Origin: Cyanobacteriota bacterium
GTDB taxonomy: Bacteria > Acidobacteriota > Vicinamibacteria > Vicinamibacterales > UBA2999
Length of the DNA: 64,000 nt
Assembly (NCBI GenBank): GCA_019752015.1
Contig: JAIEMQ010000042.1
Coordinates: 26,367 to 90,366 of the forward strand
Direction of reading: 5' to 3'
The notes beneath the pieces were generated by a model. The model saw nothing but the letters and a program-made list of their open reading frames with translations, did not search any database and was not told where the DNA came from. Shown one piece after another: positions 1-7,608 of this stretch. Made by a program: the position numbers and the translations under genes. Within the stretch, counting starts at the first letter, position 1. Every line of letters starts with the position of its first letter.

Positions 1-1202
1 ATCGAGGCGCCGGGGGACCGGTGCACGTCGAACTGCCGCGCAATCCGAATCCGATCGCCGCGGCGTTCATCGAGGCGGCGCGCGAAACCGGAATCCCGGT
101 CATCGAGGACAACAACGCCGGTCAGATGGAAGGCGCCAGCTACTTCAACCTGACGATCAAGAACGGCAAACGGAACAGCGTCGTGCAAGCCTACCTCGAT
201 CCCGCACGCGGGCGGCCGAACCTCACCTGCCTGACCGAGGCCGAGACCACTCGCCTGTTGCTCGGGAACGGGCGGTGCCGCGGCGTCGAGTTCACGCGCG
301 CGGGGGCGATCGAAACGGTCACCGCGGAACGCGAAGTGATCGTGTGCGCCGGCGTCATCGGCTCCCCGCGGCTGCTCCTGCTGTCGGGACTCGGACCGGC
401 GGCCGACCTGACCCGCTTCGGCATCCCTGTGGTGATCGATCTCCCCGGCGTCGGAGCGAATCTGCAGGATCACGTCCTGCTGGCGGGGCTCAATTACGAA
501 GTGCGCGGCGACCTGCCGCCTCTCAGCAACAACGGAGCGGAAAGCACCTTGTGGTGGCGATCCGATTCGCGGCTGTTCGGTCCCGACCTGCAGCCGGTGA
601 TCATCGAATTCCCGCTCGCGACCGCGGAGTTGGCGAGCCAGGTGCCGCCGAATTGTTACGCGATTGCGCCAAGCCTGGTCCGCCCGGCGAGTCGTGGACG
701 CGTCACGCTCACGAGCGCCGATCCGGCGGCGCCTCCTGCCATCGACATGAACTATCTGGCCTGTGACGCCGATGTCCGGGCGCTGCTCATTTGTCTGGAG
801 CTGTGCCGGGAGATCGGCGCGGCGTCCGCCTTCGCGCCGCTTCGCAAGCGTGAGGTCCTTCCAAACACTCGAGACAAGGCGAAGCTGATCGAGTTCATCC
901 GCTTGAGCGCCTTCACCTTCTTTCATCCGACGAGCACGTGCAAGATGGGCCTCGACGCCATGGCCGTCGTGGATCCACGGTTGCGGGTCCACGGTGTGGA
1001 AGGCTTACGCGTCGCCGATGCCTCGATCATGCCCACCGTCACCACCGGCAATACCAACGCGCCGTCGGTGATGATTGCCGAGAAGCTGGTCCAGATGCTG
1101 ATCGACGACTTGTCGCCGGCCATCACGCAGAGATGCGAAAACCTCAGGTTTGACAAGACGGCCGCCGAACAACCACTCTTTGGCCCGGGCAGAGGCGAGT
1201 GA
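1..1202 (+). CDS. GMC-family flavin oxidoreductase (C-terminal part, runs off the left edge)
   Basis: This is an FAD-dependent alcohol/choline dehydrogenase-type enzyme of the GMC family. The frame is already open at the window edge; the first visible residues, RGAGGPVHV, resemble the GGP-V/L element of the family, so the start lies outside. The second GMC signature is visible around residues 114-127 (GSPRLLLLSGLG). The C-terminal catalytic block is present: FHPTSTCKMG carries the catalytic His, and NTNAPSVMIAEK carries the partner Asn, after the usual VVDPRLRVHGVEGLRVADASIMP-type segment. The N-terminal Rossmann FAD motif is off-window. The substrate cannot be told from sequence. It ends 3 nt before the next gene, so the two are probably co-transcribed. 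Confidence 0.9.
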   Translation, partial: RGAGGPVHVELPRNPNPIAAAFIEAARETGIPVIEDNNAGQMEGASYFNLTIKNGKRNSVVQAYLDPARGRPNLTCLTEAETTRLLLGNGRCRGVEFTRAGAIETVTAEREVIVCAGVIGSPRLLLLSGLGPAADLTRFGIPVVIDLPGVGANLQDHVLLAGLNYEVRGDLPPLSNNGAESTLWWRSDSRLFGPDLQPVIIEFPLATAELASQVPPNCYAIAPSLVRPASRGRVTLTSADPAAPPAIDMNYLACDADVRALLICLELCREIGAASAFAPLRKREVLPNTRDKAKLIEFIRLSAFTFFHPTSTCKMGLDAMAVVDPRLRVHGVEGLRVADASIMPTVTTGNTNAPSVMIAEKLVQMLIDDLSPAITQRCENLRFDKTAAEQPLFGPGRGE

Positions 1203-1205
1203 GCG

Positions 1206-3119
1206 ATGACAAAAAAGACGAACAGGACGAAAGTACGGAAGCGGGCAGCCGCGCGCGGAACGGCGGGAACGGACTCCAACTGGTCGTCGAACCCGGTCAC
1301 CACTTTGTGGAACGCGGCTGCAAACTGGAGTCCCGCCGCCGTGCCCACCGGCACGGCGACGTTTGGCGCCTCATCCACGACGGGCATTACGTTCGTCCAG
1401 GGCAGCAAGGCGTCGGTGGGCGGCATCGAGTTCGCGGCCGGCGCGGCCGCCTATACGCTGACGTTCACCGATACGTCGCCTGCGGTCCCGACCCTGTCGA
1501 TCACCGGCGCCGGCGTGTCGAACGCCTCGTCGAACGCGCAACTGCTTCAGGTCGCGGCGGCATCGGCCAGCCGCGACAATCCGCAGCTGGCGTTCAGGAA
1601 TTCAGCCAGCGCGGGCGGAGGCAATGTGCAGTACCAGGCCGGACCTGCGGACGCGTCAGCCGCGGGCGGCGGTGTGATTCGTTTCTACGACACGTCCTCC
1701 GCGGGCTCGGCGTCGTTTACGGTGACGACGGGCAGCGGCACGCCTCCATCGCGGAACAGCACCGTCGGGGGCGAAGTCACCTTCAGCGAGACGGCGTCCG
1801 CCGGCACCGCGAGCTTCACCGTGTACGGGTCCACCAGCCTGACCGACGGCGATACATTCGGCAACGTGGTGTTTCACGACAGTGCCACCGCCGCGCAGGC
1901 CACGTTCACGAACAAAGGCGGCACGGTCGCGAAGGGCGACGGCGGCAACACGCAGTTTTACGACACCGCGAGCGCCGGGAAGGGCGTCTTCCAGAATTTT
2001 GGCGCGACCGCCGCCAGTGCGAATGGAGGCGACGTCGCGTTCGACGGTACCGCGAGCGCGGCACACGGACAGTTTCACAACTATGCGTCGACGGCCTCCG
2101 GCGGGTATGGCGGCGTCACGAGCTTCAACAACAATTGCCCTTTCACCGCCAGCAGCACGCAGGGCTCGTCGGCGGGAAACGGGATTTTCCACAACTACGG
2201 CGCGGCCGCCGCCGGTCAGTACGGCGGGCACGTGTATTTCACGGCCAAGTACGGATCGCCCACCGCCGCGAACGGCACGTTCATCAACCATGGCGCCGCG
2301 GTCCCCGGGACGAGCGCCAACGCCGGCCGCACGGTCTTCTCGATCAGCGTGCCACAACCGCAGTTGGCGTATACGCCAAACGCCGGCAGCGCCACCCTGG
2401 TGAACATGGCCGGCACCGCCGCGGGCGCGCCGGGCGGCGCCACGCAGTTCACGGTGCTCCCGTATCCCACCTCGCTGTGCAGCGACGCGAAAGGGGTTAC
2501 GAAGCGCAAGGCCGCCGCTGTGAACAGCGTCGGACCGAGTGCTGCCAGCGCGACGATCGTCAGCCTGGGCGCGAACACGCCCAACGCCAATGGCGGGCTG
2601 ACATCTTTCGGCGGCCTGAACGGTGTGGTGACAAGCGCGGGGAACGCGATGCTCATCGCCATGGGCGGCACCAACGGCGGGAAGGGCGGAACGATCGTGT
2701 TCTATGCCGATTCCTCCGGAGGGTCGGCGACCGTCGGGCTGTCAGGCAACGGGACGCTGGACGTCAGTCAAGCGGGGCAGACGCTCACCATTGGCGCGAT
2801 GAACCTCTCCGGCGGAGTGATTGTCTGCGTTCTCGGTACCATCACCACGGATGTGATCGTCACGGAGAAGCTGAATATCTGGGCCCCGGTGGCGTTCAAT
2901 TTCACCGCAGGGGCAAACTTCAAAACGGGCACGGCCTACACGGTCCTCACTGCCCCGAATCTTTCCAGTCTCTCCACTTCACAGTTTTCGGGCAACTCGA
3001 TTGGTCAGGCGGCGCCGGCATTCAGCATCGCCGGCAACAGCCTCCAGGTGACTTTCAACAGCAATACGCCTGAGGGCAAGGAGCAGCGGCCGCCCCGCAG
3101 CCGGACCCGGCCACGATAA
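1206..3119 (+). CDS. Gly/Ala/Thr-rich beta-repeat protein, autotransporter-passenger-like
   Basis: A 637-residue low-complexity protein. Near the N-terminus it has TLWNAAANWSPAAVPTG, the kind of WN..NWS...VPT opening seen in autotransporter-associated beta-strand repeat proteins. From about residue 130 to 420 it carries 8 or so degenerate repeats of roughly 20-30 residues with a core like F-D-T-A-S-A-G-x-A-x-F-x-N, punctuated by GG turns, which suggests a right-handed beta-helix. Oddities: the N-terminus is basic (KKTNRTKVRKRAAARG) with no obvious signal peptide, and no outer-membrane barrel or PEP-CTERM anchor is visible at the C-terminus. The start ATG lies 3 nt after the GMC stop, with a weak GAGG upstream. 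A rival open frame at 1199-3073 is Arg-rich and has no repeat logic. Function is unknown. Confidence 0.7.
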   Translation: MTKKTNRTKVRKRAAARGTAGTDSNWSSNPVTTLWNAAANWSPAAVPTGTATFGASSTTGITFVQGSKASVGGIEFAAGAAAYTLTFTDTSPAVPTLSITGAGVSNASSNAQLLQVAAASASRDNPQLAFRNSASAGGGNVQYQAGPADASAAGGGVIRFYDTSSAGSASFTVTTGSGTPPSRNSTVGGEVTFSETASAGTASFTVYGSTSLTDGDTFGNVVFHDSATAAQATFTNKGGTVAKGDGGNTQFYDTASAGKGVFQNFGATAASANGGDVAFDGTASAAHGQFHNYASTASGGYGGVTSFNNNCPFTASSTQGSSAGNGIFHNYGAAAAGQYGGHVYFTAKYGSPTAANGTFINHGAAVPGTSANAGRTVFSISVPQPQLAYTPNAGSATLVNMAGTAAGAPGGATQFTVLPYPTSLCSDAKGVTKRKAAAVNSVGPSAASATIVSLGANTPNANGGLTSFGGLNGVVTSAGNAMLIAMGGTNGGKGGTIVFYADSSGGSATVGLSGNGTLDVSQAGQTLTIGAMNLSGGVIVCVLGTITTDVIVTEKLNIWAPVAFNFTAGANFKTGTAYTVLTAPNLSSLSTSQFSGNSIGQAAPAFSIAGNSLQVTFNSNTPEGKEQRPPRSRTRPR

Positions 3120-3132
3120 CCGTCTCGTTCTG

Positions 3133-4246
3133 TCAGTTCTTGGCGATCGTCACCTTGCGCAGCTCGACGCGCTGCCGCGGCTCTTCGCCGTTCAGCGCGA
3201 CGGCTTCGATCTTCTCGACGACGTCCAGGCCGCTTTCGACTTTTCCGAACGCCGAGTACTTGCCGTCGAGCGCCTGCGCGCGCGGTGACGATGAAGAATG
3301 ACGTGCTCGCCGAATCCGGATCGGCCAGCCGCGCCATCGATAACGTGCCCTTGTCGTGAATCTGATCGTTGAACTCCGCCTTCATCTGCCGCACGTATTT
3401 CTGCTGCACTTCGCTCAGCGGACCGCGCGTCGGCAAATGCCCTGACTGGATCACGAATCCTTTTACCACGCGATGGAAACTCATGCCGTCATACAGGCCG
3501 GCCTGCGCGAGCCGCAGGAAATTGCGAACGTGGTTCGGCGCCTTGTCCGGCGTGAACGACAGCGTGATCTCACCCATCGACGTGTCGAGTACCGCGCGAT
3601 AGCGAGCCAGGTCCTCGATCGATTCCGTCGAGAACGGCTCGGGCGTCTCCGCGGGCTTATCGCGAATCGCCACTTTGTTCACGACAATGCGATCGATCGC
3701 GAGACCTTTGTCGTCCACAGCGGCTTCCGAAATCTTCTGCACCGCGAGCATGCCTTCGACAACGCGCGCGAAGATCGTGTAACGGCCTTCGATGCCCGGC
3801 TGATCGGTCACGGCAATGAAGAACTGCGTGCCGGCGCTGTCCGCTTTGCCGGGAATCTGCGTCGCCGACACCGCTCCCCGCGTCTGCTTCTCATCATTAA
3901 TCTCGGGCTTCAACAGGTTGAGGCCGCCGGTGCCGTATTTGCCGCGCGCGTTCGGATCCTTCGTTGCCGGATCGCCGCCTTGGACGATCGCGAATTTGAT
4001 CATCCGGAAGAAGGTCGTGCCGTCGTAGCCGCCCGCTTCAGCGGTCTTGATGAAGAGCGCGACGTGATTCGGCGCCTTGTCGGCCAGCAGGTCCATGACA
4101 ATCGGTCCTGCTGAAGTGTCCAACATCGCCTGCTGCTGCTTGCCCTGAGCGAGAAGACAAGGCGAAGCCGAGTCTGGCGAGTCGAAGGGTGCAAAGGCGG
4201 GCACCGCGACCAACAGGATTATTACTGCTGCAATTCGTCCCACCAT
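3133..4246 (-). CDS. Two-domain cyclophilin peptidyl-prolyl isomerase, frameshifted near the 3' end
   Basis: An exported peptidyl-prolyl cis-trans isomerase with two cyclophilin domains in tandem (about residues 40-195 and 215-370). Domain 1 shows GTTFFRMI...VQGGDP and GTQFFIAVTD; domain 2 shows GMSFHRVVKGFVIQSG and STSFFIVTA. The ATG at 4246 is preferred over the upstream TTG (4267) because AGGGA lies 6 nt before it; residues 1-19 form a signal peptide. After FFIVTARA the frame breaks in a CG-rich run at about 3275-3284. The open frame then gives an Arg-rich tail ending at 3005, whereas the shifted frame continues as a normal cyclophilin end (ALDGKYSAFGKVESG..., stop at 3133). One base too many or two too few would explain it, so it is either a real mutation or a sequencing error. 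A palindromic repeat encodes residues 18-36. Confidence 0.85.
4139..4193. repeat. Protein-embedded palindromic repeat, family A
   Basis: The element starts CTTGCCCTGAGCGAG and ends GCGAGTCGAAGGG; both ends are identical to those of the copy inside aconitase (37348-37394), while the centres differ. Its centre (GGCGAAGCC) also recalls family B. It lies in frame in the cyclophilin gene, encoding the stretch between signal peptide and first domain. Confidence 0.75.
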
Positions 4247-4463
4247 TACGTCCCTCGTTCTGTTCAAGTGTCCCGCAAGCGGTCAGGCGCGCGAGCGCGA
4301 CACATCTTATCCCGCGACTCACCACAGCAAACGTCAAACACCCGCGAACGGCGCTGGGCCGCGCAGCGCACCGGCGCACAGGTCCGGCGTGAGCTCGTGG
4401 CGGTGCCGACGACGGTGATCGCCAGGGCGAGCGCGAGTCAGTCGTGACCTAAGAGTCCGTTCC

Positions 4464-4472
4464 TGTTATGCT
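4464..4472 (+). promoter_or_regulatory. Extended -10 promoter for the ExeA-like gene
   Basis: TG-T-TATGCT is an extended -10 box. A start point about 7 nt downstream would leave a leader of roughly 20 nt before the ATG at 4500. No good -35 box is visible, as is common for extended -10 promoters. Confidence 0.4.
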
Positions 4473-4499
4473 GAGTCCGCCGAGCTGCTGGCCGGCGGC

Positions 4500-5867
4500 A
4501 TGTACGAGGAATACTACGGATTCGTTCAGCCTCCCTTCAGCCTTACCCCTGATCCACGCTTCCTGTACCGCAGTGAGTCGCACGACGTCGCGCTGCAGCA
4601 GGTGTGGCAGGCGATCCGGCGCAAGGAAGGCTTCATTGTCCTGACCGGCGACATCGGCACGGGCAAGACCACGCTGTGCCGCACGCTGCTCGAGCAGTTC
4701 GATCAGACCACGTTCACCGCGCTCGTCCTCAATCCGTTCCTGTCGGTCGAAGAGCTGCTGCGCGAAGTGCTCCTCAGCTTCGGCGTGGTCTCGAAGGACG
4801 CGCTGAAGGTGGGCCGCCTCGCGACCGCGAGCAAGCACGAACTGGTGCGCACGCTGCACGATTTCCTGCTGTCACTGGTGCCGCTGCACGGCAGCGCGGT
4901 GCTGATCATCGACGAGGCGCAGCACCTGTCGCCGGAAGTGCTCGAGGAAATCCGCGTGCTCTCGAACCTCGAGACCAACGATCAGAAGCTGCTGCAGGTC
5001 GTGATCGTCGGACAGCTCAACCTGATCGACATCCTGCACAAGCCCGACCTGCGCCAGCTCGATCAGCGAATCTCCATCCGCTGCTACCTCAAGGCGCTGA
5101 CGCGCGAGGAAGTCGAAGCCTACGTCACCCATCGATTGTGGGTCGCGCGCGGATCGACGTCGGTGACGTTCACGCCGAAGGCGTTCGACCTGGTCCACTC
5201 GATCTCGGGCGGCGTGCCGCGCATGATCAACCTGCTGTGCGATCGCGCGCTGATGGTGGGCTTCGAGAAGCAGACGAGCCGCATCGCGGAAGAGCACGTC
5301 GTGAAGGCGGCAGGAAATGTCGGGCACGAAATTCCGAAAGGCAAGATCAAGGGCGAGAAGGCCAGCGACCCGGTCACCACGGGGACGCCGGTGTCACGGC
5401 GGCAGATGATCATCGGCGGAGGCATTGCCGCGGCGGCGATCGTTGCCGCATTCGTTTTCATGATCGGCAATCCGCTCGAAGCCTTCAGTGCGGGAACGCC
5501 ACCGCCCGCTCCCAAAGCGCCCGGACGACAGTTGCCCGTGGTCGCCACGGCGCTGCCCGCGCCCGCGGACATGCCCGCGCCGGTCATCGTCCCTCCGCAG
5601 ATCCCGGGATCGTTCTCGGTCTTGATCGGCACCTACGACAACGCGCGCGAAGCGCAGAAGATCGAAGCGGCGCTCGCGGCCCAGAAGATCACGCCCTACA
5701 CGATCGACATCGTGATGGCGCCGGACGAAGTGCAGCGGCGGATATTGGTCGGAAGGTTTCTGACGCGCGAGGAAGCGGAAGCGGCGCGCGACAAGCTGGG
5801 TCCGCACTTCTCCACCGCGCGCGTCATCCCGGGCGCCCAGGAACGTTTGCGCGTCTTGATTCCCTGA
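4500..5867 (+). CDS. ExeA/GspA-like AAA ATPase with transmembrane segment and C-terminal SPOR domain
   Basis: The N-terminus MYEEYYGFVQPPFSLTPDP is typical of ExeA-type ATPases, which help place secretion or envelope machinery at peptidoglycan. Walker A is GDIGTGKTT (residues 50-58), Walker B VLIIDEAQ (about 133-140). A single membrane segment follows at about 303-323 (MIIGGGIAAAAIVAAFVFM), then a Pro/Ala-rich periplasmic linker and a SPOR-like domain (about 374-450, FSVLIGTYDNAREAQKIEAAL and ILVGRFLTREEAEAA) expected to bind denuded peptidoglycan glycans. So cytoplasmic ATPase and periplasmic wall-binding module are one chain. It is preceded by an extended -10 promoter and converges on rsgA with a 7-bp gap. 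The partner secretion system is not in the window. Confidence 0.88.
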   Translation: MYEEYYGFVQPPFSLTPDPRFLYRSESHDVALQQVWQAIRRKEGFIVLTGDIGTGKTTLCRTLLEQFDQTTFTALVLNPFLSVEELLREVLLSFGVVSKDALKVGRLATASKHELVRTLHDFLLSLVPLHGSAVLIIDEAQHLSPEVLEEIRVLSNLETNDQKLLQVVIVGQLNLIDILHKPDLRQLDQRISIRCYLKALTREEVEAYVTHRLWVARGSTSVTFTPKAFDLVHSISGGVPRMINLLCDRALMVGFEKQTSRIAEEHVVKAAGNVGHEIPKGKIKGEKASDPVTTGTPVSRRQMIIGGGIAAAAIVAAFVFMIGNPLEAFSAGTPPPAPKAPGRQLPVVATALPAPADMPAPVIVPPQIPGSFSVLIGTYDNAREAQKIEAALAAQKITPYTIDIVMAPDEVQRRILVGRFLTREEAEAARDKLGPHFSTARVIPGAQERLRVLIP

Positions 5868-5874
5868 TCCCCCA

Positions 5875-6945
5875 TCACCGATCCCGATCCTTATAAAACT
5901 TCTTCATCGAATTCGCGATCGGCTTCCATCGCTTCTTCGCGTCGATCTGCGCCCGCACGTCCTTGCGTGCTTCGAGGCTTTTCAGTTCGTCCTGCAGCTT
6001 CAGAAAACCTTCGAGACGGCTCGCATCGAGGGTGCCTTCCTCGACGGCTTGCTTGACCGCGCACCGCGGCTCGTCGCGATGACGGCAGTCGGTGAAGTGG
6101 CAGGCCGCCGCCAGCTCGATAATGTCTTCGAAGCTGTCGCGCGCCCCCTCGCCTTGCGTCCACAACTGCAGCTCACGCATGCCGGGCGTATCGATCAGCA
6201 GTCCGCGGCGATCGGGCAGCAGGATCAGGTTACGGTGGCGCGTGGTGTGCCGCCCGCGCGAATCATGGGCGCGAACGTCGCGGGTCTTGAATTTCTCCTC
6301 GCCGAGCAGGGCATTGACGATCGTCGACTTACCCACTCCTGACGACCCGAGCAGGGCGCCGGTTGTGCCGGGGCCAAGGTAGCCGGTAATGATCTCGGTG
6401 CCGGTGTTGTCTTTGGCGCTGATTGGGTGCACCGGAATCCCAACCGTGAGGGCCTGTATTTCGTCCATGTCCTCAGCCAGATGCTCTGCGACATCCGACT
6501 TGTTCAGGACGACCACCGGGCGCGCCCCGCTCTCGTAGGCGAGGAGCAGGTAGCGCTCGAGGCGGCGCGGGTTGTAATCGCCGTCGAGGCCCATCACCAG
6601 GAAAACCGTGTCGATATTGGCGGCGACAATCTGCTCCTCGGTCAGCTCGCCGGCGACCTTTCGCGAGAACTTGCTGCGGCGCGGCAGGATCGCTTCGATC
6701 GTGCCGGTGGCTTCGCCGGGCGTCGGCTTGACGGCGACCCAGTCCCCGACGGCCGAGAGGCTCTCCGCCTCGTGACGAAGCTTGCCGGAATGCTGCACCT
6801 GCAGCTCGCCGGTCTCGGCGAAGGCGCGATAGAGGTAGTTGAATTCAATGGCGACGCGCGCCGGGATCAGCCCGCCGGCGGCATGCGGCACGAACGCCGC
6901 CGCCCAGGCCGCATCCCATCCAAGGTCTTTCAGATCAAACGTCAC
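5875..6945 (-). CDS. rsgA: Ribosome small-subunit-dependent GTPase A
   Basis: A circularly permuted GTPase that assists late 30S assembly. The G4 motif NKSD comes before the P-loop GSSGVGKST and G3 DTPG, as expected for the permuted order. An OB-fold-like N-terminal region (VGDWVAV) and a C-terminal zinc finger (CHFTDCRHRDEPRC) are present. At 356 residues it has normal length. The start is GTG at 6945; a TATCCT box 8 nt upstream shares a 19-bp intergenic gap with the divergent permease remnant. Confidence 0.95.
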   Translation of the reverse strand: MTFDLKDLGWDAAWAAAFVPHAAGGLIPARVAIEFNYLYRAFAETGELQVQHSGKLRHEAESLSAVGDWVAVKPTPGEATGTIEAILPRRSKFSRKVAGELTEEQIVAANIDTVFLVMGLDGDYNPRRLERYLLLAYESGARPVVVLNKSDVAEHLAEDMDEIQALTVGIPVHPISAKDNTGTEIITGYLGPGTTGALLGSSGVGKSTIVNALLGEEKFKTRDVRAHDSRGRHTTRHRNLILLPDRRGLLIDTPGMRELQLWTQGEGARDSFEDIIELAAACHFTDCRHRDEPRCAVKQAVEEGTLDASRLEGFLKLQDELKSLEARKDVRAQIDAKKRWKPIANSMKKFYKDRDR

Positions 6946-6964
6946 CCGCGATTAGGATACCCCT
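6946..6964. promoter_or_regulatory. Compact divergent promoter region
   Basis: Only 19 bp separate the two start codons. Rightward, TAGGAT (6953-6958) lies 6 nt before the ATG at 6965. Leftward, TATCCT (complement of 6954-6959) lies 8 nt before the GTG of rsgA. The boxes overlap, so both transcripts would be nearly leaderless. Confidence 0.45.
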
Positions 6965-7516
6965 ATGCTGCACGACCTCAAGCACGCGTATCGGATGCTG
7001 ATGCAATCGAAGGGCTGGACGATTGTCGTGCTGCTGTCACTCGCGATGCTGCAGGTGGATCCCGATGTGCCGATGACCGGCATCACGACACAGAGCGATC
7101 AGGTCGAAGGCCGCTTCGCCCAGGAGCGCCTGTTCGCGCTCGCCTATTCGCTGTTCGGCGCGCTGGCGCTCCTGCTCGCGTGCATCGGCCTGTTCGGCCT
7201 GATGTCGTACAGCGTGTCGCGGCGAACCAACGAGATCGGCATCCGCGTGGCGCTCGGCGCACAGCGCGCCGGAGTGGTCGGCATGGTGCTGCGCGAATCA
7301 ATGCTGATGGTCGTGATCGGCGTGGTTCTCGGGCTCGCCGGCGCGATCGCCGGCGGCAGGTTCGTCGAGAGCGTGCTGTTCGGCCTGTCGACGACGGATA
7401 CCGTGACGATCGCGGGAGCGATTGGCGCCACCGCGCTCGTATCGCTTCTCGCGGGCTATCTGCCGGCACGGCGAGCCGCGCGCGTCGATCCCATGGTCGC
7501 GCTGAGATATGAATAA
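6965..7516 (+). pseudogene. ADOP/MacB-like permease remnant with a large internal in-frame deletion
   Basis: The first 28 residues ([19 protein letters not shown]...LSLAM) match the start of an ADOP-family permease. The remaining 155 match only the extreme C-terminal part ([12 protein letters not shown]..., three membrane segments, ending [17 protein letters not shown]). About 600 residues present in the intact relative at 7609-10050 are missing, including the first FtsX block, the periplasmic MacB_PCD domain and the middle membrane segments. The junction at [10 protein letters not shown] keeps the frame open. It is most likely a dead gene, though a short membrane protein could still be made; a leaderless-type promoter box remains. 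Confidence 0.8.
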
Positions 7517-7519
7517 CGA

Positions 7520-7605
7520 GGTCCGCCTAAAGGCGGACCCTCACGGAAATCTTCAGAAACGCACACACAGATAAATTCCTGTGAGGGTCCGCCTTTAGGC
7601 GGACC
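7520..7605. repeat. Inverted pair of family C palindromic repeats
   Basis: Two oppositely oriented copies of the core GGTCCGCCTNAAGGCGGACC plus flank CCTCAC, at 7520-7546 and 7578-7605, separated by about 31 bp. Each copy is itself palindromic. The pair lies between converging permease genes and could act as a bidirectional terminator. Related cores occur in copA and in the glycosyltransferase gene. Confidence 0.8.
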
Positions 7606-7608
7606 GAA

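Noticed and set aside
1199..3073. Alternative Arg-rich frame over the beta-repeat gene
   Set aside because: No repeat periodicity or motif; the 1206 frame shows clear repeats.
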